Shown piece by piece: positions 1-12,300 of a stretch of DNA of 64,000 nucleotides. Within the stretch, counting starts at the first letter, position 1. The number at the start of each line of letters is the position of its first letter. The notes under the pieces were generated by a model. The model was not told the origin of the DNA. It did not search any database and saw nothing but the letters and a program-made list of their open reading frames with translations. The position numbers and the translations under genes are program-made. Source of the stretch: Tengunoibacter tsumagoiensis (lineage in GTDB: Bacteria > Chloroflexota > Ktedonobacteria > Ktedonobacterales > Ktedonobacteraceae); contig NZ_BIFR01000002.1 of the NCBI RefSeq assembly GCF_003967535.1, forward strand, positions 620,001 to 684,000. Direction: 5' to 3'.

Positions 1-363
1 TCACCTCCTGTCATCAGCTTTAACTACCTGGGTCAATTTGATCAGGTCACTACTGAGACAGGTCTCTTCTCCTGGTTTGAAGAAGCGGACGGCCAGTCGC
101 GTAGCCCACAAGGGAAGCGCGAACATCTGTTGGATCTGAGCGCTCTCATCCGTGGCGGGCAGTTGGCGATTACCTGGTATTATAGCGCTAATTACCATAC
201 GACAGAGACGATTCAGGCTCTGGCTCAATCCTACATCACTGCCTTGCGTACATTGATTACCCATTGTCAGCAGCCGAACGTGGGTGGCTACACCCCTTCA
301 GACTTCCCGCTGGCTCGACTGAGTCAGGAGCAACTGGATCTGATCGCTGGTGGCAGACGCGAT
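1..363 (+). other. C-terminal end of epimerization domain E0 plus E-C linker
   Basis: The translation opens with the E-domain motif ISFNYLGQFDQ, then the REHLLDL segment and the terminal helix. The E-C linker GGYTPSDFPLARLSQEQLD follows at about 283-345. An E domain here means the residue added by the previous module, outside this window, is presented as a D isomer to C1. Confidence 0.9.
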
Positions 364-3300
364 ATCGAAGCGATCTACCCGCTCTCCCCCTTGCAGCAGG
401 GTCTGGTCTTCCAGAGTCTGTACGCTCCTGGCGAGGGAGACTATATCATTCAGGTGCACCTGACATTGCATGGAGAGCTCAACAGCGAGGTCTTTGGAGC
501 CGCCTGGCAGGCCGTGGTGCAGCGCCATGCCATCTTGCGCACCTCCTTTGTGTGGGAAGAGGTTGAGGAGCCGGTCCAGATCGTGTATCAGCAGGTTACT
601 CTGCCCTATGAGGTCTGGGATTGGCGCTCCATTCCAGAGCAGGACCGGCAGGAGCGTTTGAGAGCCGCACGCCAAGCTCAGCGCCTGCAAGCACTCCCAC
701 TCGAGCAGGCTCCCCTGATGCGGCTGCATCTGATACGCATGGAGGAGGAGCATTACGAACTGACCTGGACCCATCACCACCTTCTGCTGGATGGCTGGAG
801 CCTGCCGATCGTGCTCAAGGAGGTCTTCGAGCAGTATCAAGCACTGCTGGACGGGGTCACCCTGGCGTGGGCACCGGCTCACCCCTATCAGAGCTATATC
901 GCCTGGATTCAGCGGCAGGATGCTCAGCAGGCGGAAACCTTCTGGCGGCGTACCCTGGCGGGTTTTACCAGCCCGACGGTGTTGCAGCTCCCCAGTCCAC
1001 AGGAGCCAGCCGATCCAGCGCAGCGCTATGACGAGCTCCAGCAGCTCCTGTCGCAAGAAGAGACGCAGCAACTGAACGCCTTTGTGCGCCAGCAGCGATT
1101 GACGCTCAATACGCTGCTGCTGGGAGCCTGGGCGGTCGTGCTGGCTCGCTTCAGTGGGCAAGACGATGTGCTCTTTGGAACCACTGTGGCCGGTCGACCG
1201 CTGGAGATCGCAGGGATAGAGCAGATGGTTGGACTCTTCATCAATACCTTGCCGATGAGGATCAAGCTACCCGCACAGATGGAGCTGCTGCCGTGGTTTA
1301 CGGAGCTGCAAGAGCAGCAGAGTGCGATGCGGCAGTACGAATATAGCTCGTTAGGCCAGATCCAGAGCTGGAGCGAGCTGGCCCCGGGAACGGCCCTGTT
1401 TGACAGCCTGTTTGTCTTCGAAAACTACCCACTGGGCCGTGAGGAGCGGCAGACCGAGAATCAACGGCTGCGTATGACTGCCCTTCATGGAATTGAGCAG
1501 ACCCACTATCCACTCTCTTTGATGGTCTTGCCCGATCAACAGTTGGGCTTTAAAGTGCTCTATGATCAGGGTCGTTTTACCTCGATCCAGATGCACCGGC
1601 TGCTGGGACATCTGCACGAGGTTCTGCAACAGATCCTGACCGCGACAACCACCCGTGTGGGGAGTCTCGCGCCGCTCACACAGACGGAACACAGACACCT
1701 GACGCAGGAGTGGAATGCCACCCACGCGACCTATCCAACCGATTCCAGCCTGCATCAACTGGTGGAAGCCCAGGCGCAGCGCAGCCCGGATGCCATCGCC
1801 CTGGTCTCTGAGGAGCAGCAGCTCAGCTATGGGGAGCTGGATCGGCGGGCCAGCCTGCTGGCTCATCGACTCCAGCAGCGTGGCATCGGACCCGAAGGAC
1901 TGGTGGGCGTCTGTCTGACGCGCTCGCTCGACATGGTTGTGGCCGTGATGGGCGTCCTCAAAGCTGGTGGGGCGTATGTCCCACTTGATCCGGCCTATCC
2001 AGCCGAGCGACTGGCCTTCCAGCTCACCGATGCGAAGATCCGTCTGTTGCTCACTCAGGAGAGCCTGCTGGAACAGCTCCCGCATGAGGGCATCGAAGTC
2101 ATCACGCTCTCCGGCGACTGGATCGGGTCCGATGAGCCTGCTCCATCGCACGTCGCAAGCGGCAGCCGACCGGAGCACCTGGCATATGTGATCTATACCT
2201 CGGGCTCGACGGGACGACCCAAAGGCGTGGCCATCACGCATCAGAGTGCGGTGAACCTGCTCTTCTGGGCGCAAGAGACCTTTGCAACGCAGGCATTGCA
2301 GCGGGTGCTGGCCTCGACCTCGCTCTGCTTTGACCTCTCGATCTACGAACTCTTTGTGCCGCTCGCCTTCGGAGGGACCATCATCCTGGTGGAGAATGCG
2401 TTGACCTTCCCCACGCAGGCCGGGCATCAGCAGGTGACCCTGATCAACACGGTGCCCTCGGCGATTGCGGAGCTGCTGCGAGGAGGACAGATTCCAGGCT
2501 CGGTGCACACGATCAATCTGGCTGGAGAGGCACTCTCTGCCAGTCTGGTTGCGCAGCTCTACGCGCAGACGACGGTGGAGCAGATCTACAATCTGTATGG
2601 TCCCACCGAAGACACAACCTACTCAACCTGGGCGCTTCTGTCAGCGGAGGCGTCTGGGAGCGCACCGATCGGACGGGGACGCGCCAATACGCAGGCCTAT
2701 GTACTGGATGCGCACTTCCATCTGGTGCCAGTGGGAGTGATTGGGGAACTGTACCTGGCGGGTGCAGGACTGGCGCGTGGGTATATAGGCCGACCGGAGC
2801 TGACGGCAGAGCGGTTTGTGCCCCATCCCTTCAGCGAGCAGCCGGGAGCACGACTGTATCGCACGGGAGATCTGGTGCGCTGGCGAGAGGATGGGCAGCT
2901 GGAATATGTGGGCCGGGTGGATCAGCAGGTGAAGGTGCGGGGCTATCGCATCGAACTGGGCGAGATTGAGACGGCGCTGGATCAGCAGGAGGCGATTCGC
3001 GAGGCGGTCGTGCTGGTGCGGGAGGATGTGCCAGGCGTGAAACGGCTGGTCGCGTATGTGGTGCCCAATCAGGCCGAGCACTTCGATTGGGAGCAGGTCC
3101 GCGCGAGACTTCAGGAGCAGCTGCCGGACTACATGGTGCCCGCAGTGCATGTGGTTCTGGAAGCCTTCCCATTGACCCCCAACGGCAAGATCGATCGACG
3201 AGCCTTCCCGGCTCCTGATTATGCCCATCTGGATGCCAGGCAGAGCTATGCCGCACCACAAAGTGAGGTTGAACGGCTCCTGGCAGAGATCTGGCAAAAG

Positions 3301-6300
3301 ATACTGGGCATTGAGAAGATTGGTATTCATGACAACTTCTTTGCCCTTGGTGGGGACTCGATCCTGAGCATTCAAGTCATTGCCCGGGCGCATCAGGCAG
3401 GCTTACATCTGACCCCCAGGCAGATCTTTCAGCATCCGACCATCAGTCAACTTATGCAAGTAGCCACTCTGGCCAGTGCGCCACTGGCAGAGCAATCGTT
3501 AGTCACTGGCGTTGTGCCTCTAACCCCAATACAGCACTGGTTCTTTGAAGATTTACAGGCTGCTCGCCACTATTGGAATCAGGATATGCTGCTCACGGTG
3601 CCCGTAGCTTTGAATCGGCGGGCGCTACAACAGGCCGTGGCCGCACTTCTTACACATCATGATGCCTTGCGCTTACGTTCTGTTCACCAGACTGATGGGT
3701 GGCAATTGTACCAGTTGGGGGTTGAAGATAGCATACCGCTCCTTTATATAGATCTCTCATCGATTGTTGAAAGTGAGCAGTCTAAAGCAGTCAGTCATGT
3801 TGCCGCTACGATGCAGTCCAGCCTGAATCTGGAGACGGGTCCGGTAATACAGGTCGTCTACTTTGATCTCGGAGCACACCCGGGCCGCCTGTTGATGATC
3901 ATTCATCATATGGCTGTTGATGGGATCTCCTGGCGTATTTTGATCGAAGATCTCTTGAGTGCATACACACAGTCCAGCAACGGCCAGCCGATACAGCTTC
4001 CCGCCAAGACCTCATCATTCCAACACTGGTCGCATAGCCTGCAAGAGTATGCACAAAACAGCAATGTCGTGGAGGAATATCCATACTGGCTGGCGCAACA
4101 GCAGAACGATACAATCCCTGTAGATTACACAGATGATAAAATCACAGGTCATGCCAACAGTGTAGGATCATCGCAGCATATAGAGGTATCGCTGAGTGAA
4201 ATGGAGACCAGCGCTCTGCTGCACCAGATACCACTGGTCTATAACACACAGATCAATGATGCCCTGCTTACCGCCCTGACCATAGCCATCACCAGATGGA
4301 CAGGTGGAGCTTCTCTGCTGCTCGATCTGGAAGGGCATGGCCGCGAAGATATTATTGACAATATAGATCTCTCACGGACCGTTGGATGGTTTACCAGCCT
4401 TTATCCGGTCAGGCTGCATCTGGGAGAGGATCCCTCTATTGGAACAATGCTCAAGACGATCAAAGAGCAATTGCGCCAGATTCCACAGCATGGCATTGGC
4501 TATGGTCTATTGCGTTACCTGCGCCCGCATGATCAGCGGCTCGCCGAGCTCAGGAATATCGCGCAGCCACAGATCAGCTTCAACTACCTGGGACAATTTG
4601 ATCAGCTCTTTACCGCAGAAGACTTTACGCAGGCAACCGAAAAGACGGGCATACCAGCCGATCCCTTGATGCAGAGGCCGCACCTGCTCGACATCAATGG
4701 CAGCATCTCCGGAAACCAGTTACATCTTGCCTGGACATATAGCGAAAACATGTATCGCCGCGAGACGATTGAGGCGGTGGCACAATCCTTTCTCCAGGCT
4801 CTGCGTGATATCATCGCGCACTGCTTACAGCCCGAGGCCGGTGGCTATACACCATCAGATTTCCCATTAGCGCAACTGACTCAAGAGCAGATAGATACAC
4901 TGATTGGGAATAAGCGGAATGTGGAGACGATCTACCCGCTCTCTCTCATGCAGCAGGGGCTTCTCTTCCATGCTCTCTACGATACACGCGGTGGTGAATA
5001 TATCACACAGATTCGTTGGACCATGCGAGATGTGCGTGAAAACACAAAAAGCTCTCATCTCTCCTCCTGGATGCAGGCCTGGCAACGGCTGGTCGATCGT
5101 CATCCAATCCTGCGTACGGCCCTGTTATGGCAGCAAGTGAGCCAGCCGCAACAGATCGTCTACCGTCAGGTCACCTTGCCATGGACTCAACTGGATTGGC
5201 GTATGTACTCAGCGCAGGAGCAACAGGAGCTTCTCGAAACGTATCTGCAAGAGGATCGGGATCGTGGCTTTGATCTGACGCAAGCGCCACTCATGCGGAT
5301 GACACTGATTCAACTGGACGATACTACCTATACCTGCCTCTGGAGCCATCATCATATCTTGCTCGATGGTTGGAGCATTGGACTCCTGTTTGATGAGGTC
5401 CTGGCCTCTTATAAAGAGATCCAACAGGACCAGAATCGGCAGATCCAGCCAGTACGTCCATATCAGGATTACATTGCCTGGTTGCAAGATCAGGATAGCG
5501 TTGCGGCAGAGACCTATTGGCGGCAGACCCTCCAGGGATTTACAGCCCCAACGCCGCTAGGAATTGATCACCCGGCCTCTGGCGAGCCAGCCTATCAAGA
5601 CATCGATCTGGTGCTCAGTCCCAGACTGGTACAGGCCTTGCAGACCATGACCCGACAGCATCATCTAACGATGAATACGCTTATTCAGGGCGCCTGGGCA
5701 TTTCTGCTGGGTCGCTATAGCGGGCGAGCGGATATTGTCTTTGGCACGACCGTTGCCGGACGTCCGCCAGAGCTGGCAGGGATTGAAGCCATGGTTGGCC
5801 TGTTTATCAACACGTTGCCGGTTCGTGTCCAACTCAATGAGCGCGCTACCATCCTCTCCTGGCTCCATTCGTTGCAACAACAGCAGACGGAGATGCGCCA
5901 ATACGAGTACAGTGCGCTTGCCGATATACAGCGTTGGAGCGAAATTCGTCGAGGCCAGTCACTCTTTGAGAGCCTGTTGATCTTTGAGAACGCCTCCTCT
6001 GGTGAGTTCCAGTTGGATGACCTCTCATTGCAGATGGAGAAGAATACTGTTCATGTCAACTATCCCCTGACATTAATCGCTCTACCGGGTGAGCAGTTTA
6101 TCTGCAAAATCGTCTATGATACACACCGTATTGACGAAGCCGCTGTTCAGCGTCTTCCTGGTCATCTGCACAGAATTCTGGAGGCGATAGCTGCGAATCC
6201 AGCCCAACTGTCCGGTCACATCTCTCTCTCGACCACCGAAGAGGAGCGGCTACTCACACAATGGGCACTGGTCTCGAGTTCCATCTCGAGTTCCAATGAA

Positions 6301-9300
6301 CAGATTGAGAGCATCCCCCACCTCTTTGAGCGGCAAGTCGCGCAAACGCCGCACGCCCCGGCTATTCAATGTGGAGATGACGAGCTCTCTTACGCAGAAG
6401 TGAACCAGCGAGCGAACCAGCTTGCCCGCCACTTACAGGCGCAAGGGGCACGAAAAGGTACGAGCATTGGACTCTATGTATCCCCCTCAACTCATGTCCT
6501 GGTAGGTATGCTAAGCATCCTCAAACTTGAAGCGATATGTATGCCTGTTGAGAGCCAGTATCCACGCAAATATGTGGAGCAACTTTTGAAAGAGGCACAG
6601 GTACTCATAACCCAACAGAAGATGCTCGATCATCTGCCAGAATTTAACGGGAGTCTCGTACTGCTCGATCAAGCTGCGGAACGTATCGCCGGGGAAAGCA
6701 CCGCCAACCTTGCCAGCGAAGGAAGCGCCAACGATAGCGCCTATAAGATTTTCTCCGTAGGAAATTGTGTGCAGATTACGCACCGTCACATGTATCAACA
6801 GGTTGCCCGCTTACAGGAGCAGATGCAACTGACAGAGCAGGATCGCGTCTTACAACACAGCTCAATCAGCCTGGATGCAGCACTCTGGGAATACTGGTGG
6901 CCACTGCTCTCGGGCAGCAAAGTGGTGATTGCGGATGAGTCGTCTCAGCACAATTCCGAGGCCCTGCAAAGATTAATTGAGGCACAGAAAGTTACAATCG
7001 TACATGTAGCACCAGCGCTATTGGCCCAGCTACTTGCTCATCCAGATGGCTTGAATACAACCATTCGAGGTATCTTATGCAGTGGCGACGTGATAACAAA
7101 AGAGGTCGCTGCTGCCTGTGCGACACTGACAGACATACAGGTTCGCTACCTCTATACAACACCAGAAACTCTTACCTATCTTTGCAGCCCTATGGCTAAC
7201 GATAGTAGCTCCAATCCAGATCACGCCATAGCCAGCATCCCGCTTCAATCAACCGTTATTCTGGATGCCTTATTCAGAAAAGTACCGTTGGGAGTGCGCG
7301 GCGACCTGTATGTTGTCGTTGATCACTATTGCTATCGTGAAGGGACAGAGCTGTTGGATCTGCCACTCATCAAAAATAAGTGGCAGGAGAACACCTGGCT
7401 CTTTAAGACGGGCCAGCAAGCTCACTATCTAAGCGACGGGCGCATTACCATACTGGGCATGGACGAACAGACCATCCTGCGGAATGGTTACTACTTCAAT
7501 AGAAACATGGTGCAAAAAGTAGTAGTAAGCGCCCCGGGCATCGAGGATTGCGCCATCCTGGCTCGCGTACAAGAAAATGGCCAATCAGCACTCACAGCCT
7601 ACATTGTCCCCGCAGGTCCTTTCCAACTACAGCGCCTGCAACACTATCTCAGCTCGCGTCTACCAGAGGCGCTCCTTCCAACGACGTATATCCCAATGAC
7701 TCATCTTCCGCTGAACCCAACCGGAAGAATCGATGAGCAGGAATTGAGCCGCTTTGCAGAAGCCACGCCCGAAGGCATTGCTCATTGGAAGGAGTCGCTA
7801 CACGAGAGTGGATTGTCGGAGATCAAAGCTGTCAGCCAGGAATATAGAGAAAAGACGCCGGTCTTGCACCTGGCGGATCTCTTAGCGGATTGGCAAGGGG
7901 AACTGAGTAGAGAGGGGCAAGAGGAGGCAGGAGAGGTCGTGCCGCAACCAGATGGAGTGGAGGAAGATGAACCTGTGCGCATGGCCTGGAGCGATGGTGG
8001 TCCGCTCTTCATTCCAGAGGATGCGCCGCAGACGCTTACTCAGGCATTGCTAGAAACCGCCATCAAATATAAGGACAAAGGCATCATCTATCTCCATCCA
8101 GACGGTACAGAAGAGATTCAATCCTACGCAGACCTGTTGCACGAGGCCAAATGTATCCTGCGCGGCTTGCAACAGGCGGGGCTACGTCCACGCGATAAGG
8201 CCATCTTACAAATCTCTACCCTGCGTGAGCACTTTGCCACCTTCTGGGCCTGTGTCTTTGGTGGCATCATTCCCGTCACCGTTGCGGTCGTGCATTCATA
8301 TAGCGAAAGAAACAGCGTCGTCAATAAACTGTACAATATCTGGGAACTGCTGGACCATCCACCACTGATTGCCCGGGCAGACATGAAAGATGCACTCGAA
8401 GGATTGCGTACCATCCTGCCAATGGACGACCTGCACGTACTCTCTGTCGATGCATTAAAAGCCAACGAGCCTGTCACAGAGCTCTACCCGGCCCAGCCCG
8501 AGGATATCGTCTTCTTCCAGTTGACATCGGGCAGCACCGGCATCCCCAAATGTATTCAGGAGACCCATCGTGGTATCATCCACCATATTCATGGCGCGCG
8601 CGAATTCAATGGCTACTCAGCAAGCAACGTCTCTCTCAACTGGCTCCCGGTTGATCACGTGGTGCCGATCCTCACCTGTCATCTGAAGGATTGCTACCTT
8701 GGCTGCACACAGATCGAGGTGCGTACTGAAACGATCCTGACCTATCCGCTCAAATGGCTGGATTATATTGAGAAATATCGTGTCACGCATACCTGGTCGC
8801 CTAATTTCGGGTATAAACTGGTCAGCGATGCGCTCTCCAGGGGCACTGAGAAGACCTGGGATCTCTCCTCGATCCACTACTTCTTAAATGCAGGTGAGCA
8901 GGTTACACTGCCCGTCGTCGCAGAGTTTCTGCGGCTGACCGCACCTTTCCAGGTTGTGCCACATATGATACAGCCTTCCTTTGGCATGGCTGAAGCCTGT
9001 ACCTGCATGACGTTCCAGCAACACTTTGATCTCATTGGTGGCGTGCATCGCTTTGATAAAACATCACTGGGCGGCAGACTAAGAAAAGCCAGAGAAGATG
9101 ATCCGCGCCCGATCACCTTTGTGGATCTGGGCGGACCAGTGCCGGGCATCCAGATTCGCATTACCGATAGCAACAACCAGACAGTCCCCGAAGGAGTGAT
9201 AGGGCGCTTCCAGATCAAGGGCGCTGTCATCACACCTGGCTATTACAAAAACGCGAAAGCGAACGAAGAAGCTTTCGTAGGTGATGGCTGGTTTAATAGC

Positions 9301-12300
9301 GGAGATCTGGGCTTTATTCTTAACGGTCGCCTTACACTCACTGGCCGTGAGAAAGAGATGATCGTTATCAATGGCGCCAACCTCTATTGTTACGAGATCG
9401 AGGACGTCATCAATACCATTCCCGGCGTAGAACCAACCTTTGTGGGCACAAGTGGTATCGCTGACCCACGAACTGGCACCGAGGGGCTGGCAGTCTTCTT
9501 TACTCCGACCGCGACCGGTATTGAGGAACGTATCGAGCTGATTAAAACCATTCGTGTTGAGGTGACTACCAACATTGGTGTGAATCCGCTTTATATCATT
9601 CCCGTCGAGAAACGAGATTTCCCCAAGACCACCAGTGGCAAGATCCAGCGTACCCAGCTGAAAAAATCGCTCCAGGCGGGTGAATTTGATGCCCTTCTCA
9701 AGACAATTGATCTGCATCTGGCCAACCAGAATACTCTGCCTGACTGGTTTTATCAGAAGGTCTGGGTACGGCGTGATACCCAGTATCAGGTACCACGTCG
9801 TATAGACAATGAGGTTACGCTGCTTGTACTCGACAGGTTGGGTCTGGGCACTAGTCTCAGCTCGGACCTGATGCGCAAAGGACAGCGCGTGGTGAGTATC
9901 GAGATGGGCGAAAACTTTGTTCAGTTGAATGCCAACCACTATCGTATCAATCCAACGCGCAAAGATCATTACAACGCACTATTGGATGGACTGAAATCCG
10001 AAGCGATCTCCATTGGCCAGATTATCCACTTGCAGGCCTATAGTGCCTATAAGGGAGAGCCAGCCAGCGGCACACAGCTAGAAGAGGAGCAGAAGGTGCT
10101 CACTGCCAGTCTGCTCTACCTGATTCAGGCCGTCCAGCAAGTGAACGACAGTAGTCAACCGGTTGAGCTCTACCTGGTCAGCAGTGATGCACAGGCTGTC
10201 AACGCCAACGATCCCATCGCGCTGGAGAAACTGGCACTTTCTGGCCTGATCAAAACAATTGAGCAAGAGCTCGTCTGGATGCGCTGCCGACATATCGATC
10301 TACCAGTAACCGATCCTCTTGCTGATTCAGCTCTGCTGCTCCAGGAGATACATACTGTTCAGGGAGACGCTACCGTAGCTTATCGTGATGGTATCCGCCT
10401 GATTCAACAATTGAGCAAGATCCAATGGACGCAAGAACCCGTCCAGCAGAGCCCGATCGTGCAGGGTGGCTTCTATCTCATAAGTGGAGGCCTTGGCGGA
10501 GTTGGTATCGAAGTCGCGCGGCTCCTCTTAAAACAGTATCAAGTCAGGCTTCTCCTGGTGGGTCGCAGGCCGTTGCCGCCACGCACTATGTGGGCCAAAT
10601 TGATCGCTGATGATGCTCCAGATGCCCCATTAGTTGCAGGCTATCTGGAACTGATGCAGGCCGGAGGAGAGGTTACCTATAGTCACCTTGACATCTGTGA
10701 TCAGGAGGCTTTAGAGCAAGTAGTCGATGAGCTGGAAGGCTACTACCAGCGCCCATTGGATGGAGTTTTCCATCTGGCGGGAACGTTTACAGAACGTATC
10801 TTGCAAGAAGAGACGGCTGATAGCCTTGCGGAGGCACTACAAGCAAAAGTTACCGGTGCCTGGGTCTTACACCAGCTCTTGAAAGAGCGCCCTGACAGCC
10901 TGTTCGTCACATTCTCATCTGTTAACGGCTTCTTTGGAGGCTCTTCGGCTGGCGCGTACTCAGCCGCGAATAGCTTCCTGGATACCTTTGTCCACTATCA
11001 ACGCAACCGCTATGGCCTGCAAAGCTACTGTTTCTCCTGGAGCATGTGGGATGAGATCGGGATCAGCCATGGCTATCATATGAAAGAGCTAACACGAGCT
11101 CGTGGTTATTATGTCCTTCCACCGCGTCAGGCGCTCTATTCTCTGCTGATCGGCTTGCAGCGTACAGCACCATTCTTATTGATTGGTCTGGATGGTGCCA
11201 ATCAATTTATTCGCCGCTTCATCCAACAGCCAGTCCATGCATTGCAAGAGGTTATCACCTATATCGCCGGTCAGCCGGGGGCATGGCCTGTATCGCAGCC
11301 AGCCAACTATCGTCTGGTAACGGTAGAGTCGCTCCCAACCACCGAGACTGGTGAGATAGATCTACGGAAGCTGATGGCGGCGCAGAGCGAAGAGATCATC
11401 GAAGCGCGTACAGAACTGGAGCAAAAGCTTATCAACATCTGGCGCGATGTCCTTGGTATCACGAGTATTGGAATTCACGATAACTTCTTCTCACTTGGTG
11501 GAGACTCTATTAGCAGCATTCAGATTGTGGCGCGGATGAATCAGGCGACTATTCCTATGACGGCCAGACAACTATTGCAGCATCCCACCATTGCCGAGCT
11601 GGCCGCCGTAGTCAGCACAACGCCGATCATCCAGGTAGAACAAGGGCCTGTCAGCGGTGACGTTCCCCTGACACCTATCCAGCACTGGTTGTTCGAGCAA
11701 GAATTAGTAGATCTCCAGCACTGGAATATGTCGCTACTTGTAAAGATCCAGCGCCGGATTGCGCCCGAGATCCTTAAAGCGGCCTTTGCTCAGGTTCTGC
11801 ACCATCACGATGCGCTCCGTCTCCGTTATGCCCGGGAGGCGTCTGGTTGGAGACAGTGGAATGCAGGCATAGAGCAAGAGGTGCCATTTATGGTTATGCA
11901 CCTGTCAATGATCGACGAAACTGCCCAGGCACGAGCGATTGAATTGACAGCAACCGCGCTCCAGAGCAGTCTGAAGCTCGAAACGGGACCACTTATGCGT
12001 ATGGTCTATTTCGACCTTGGCCCCGATCATCCTGCGCGGCTGGCAATTATTGTGCATCACCTGGTCATAGATGGCGTCTCCTGGCGTGTATTGCTGGAAG
12101 ATATAGAGCAGATCTGCCTGCAACTTGAGCAGCGACAGAACGTGCAGTTACCTGCGAAAACGCTTTCCTTCAAGCAATGGTCCGAGCAACTGGAAGCTTA
12201 TGCACAGACAGAGGCAGCCCTCCAGGAACTGGATTACTGGCTTACCACGTCTGTCAGTGCACCATCGTCAGAGCTGCCTCGCGACTACATTGGGGGATAC

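Noticed and set aside
298..1161. Long minus-strand frames across the NRPS genes (also e.g. 1351-2508, 15050-16003, 48261-48956)
   Set aside because: They recur at the same place in each repeated domain, have Gln/Leu/His-rich composition without domains, and lie antisense to strongly conserved coding sequence. They are shadows.
6310..7770. Frameshift or pseudogene in the first synthetase
   Set aside because: The frame is continuous and the domain keeps its overall fold pattern; only catalytic motifs are lost. It is an inactive domain in a live gene.
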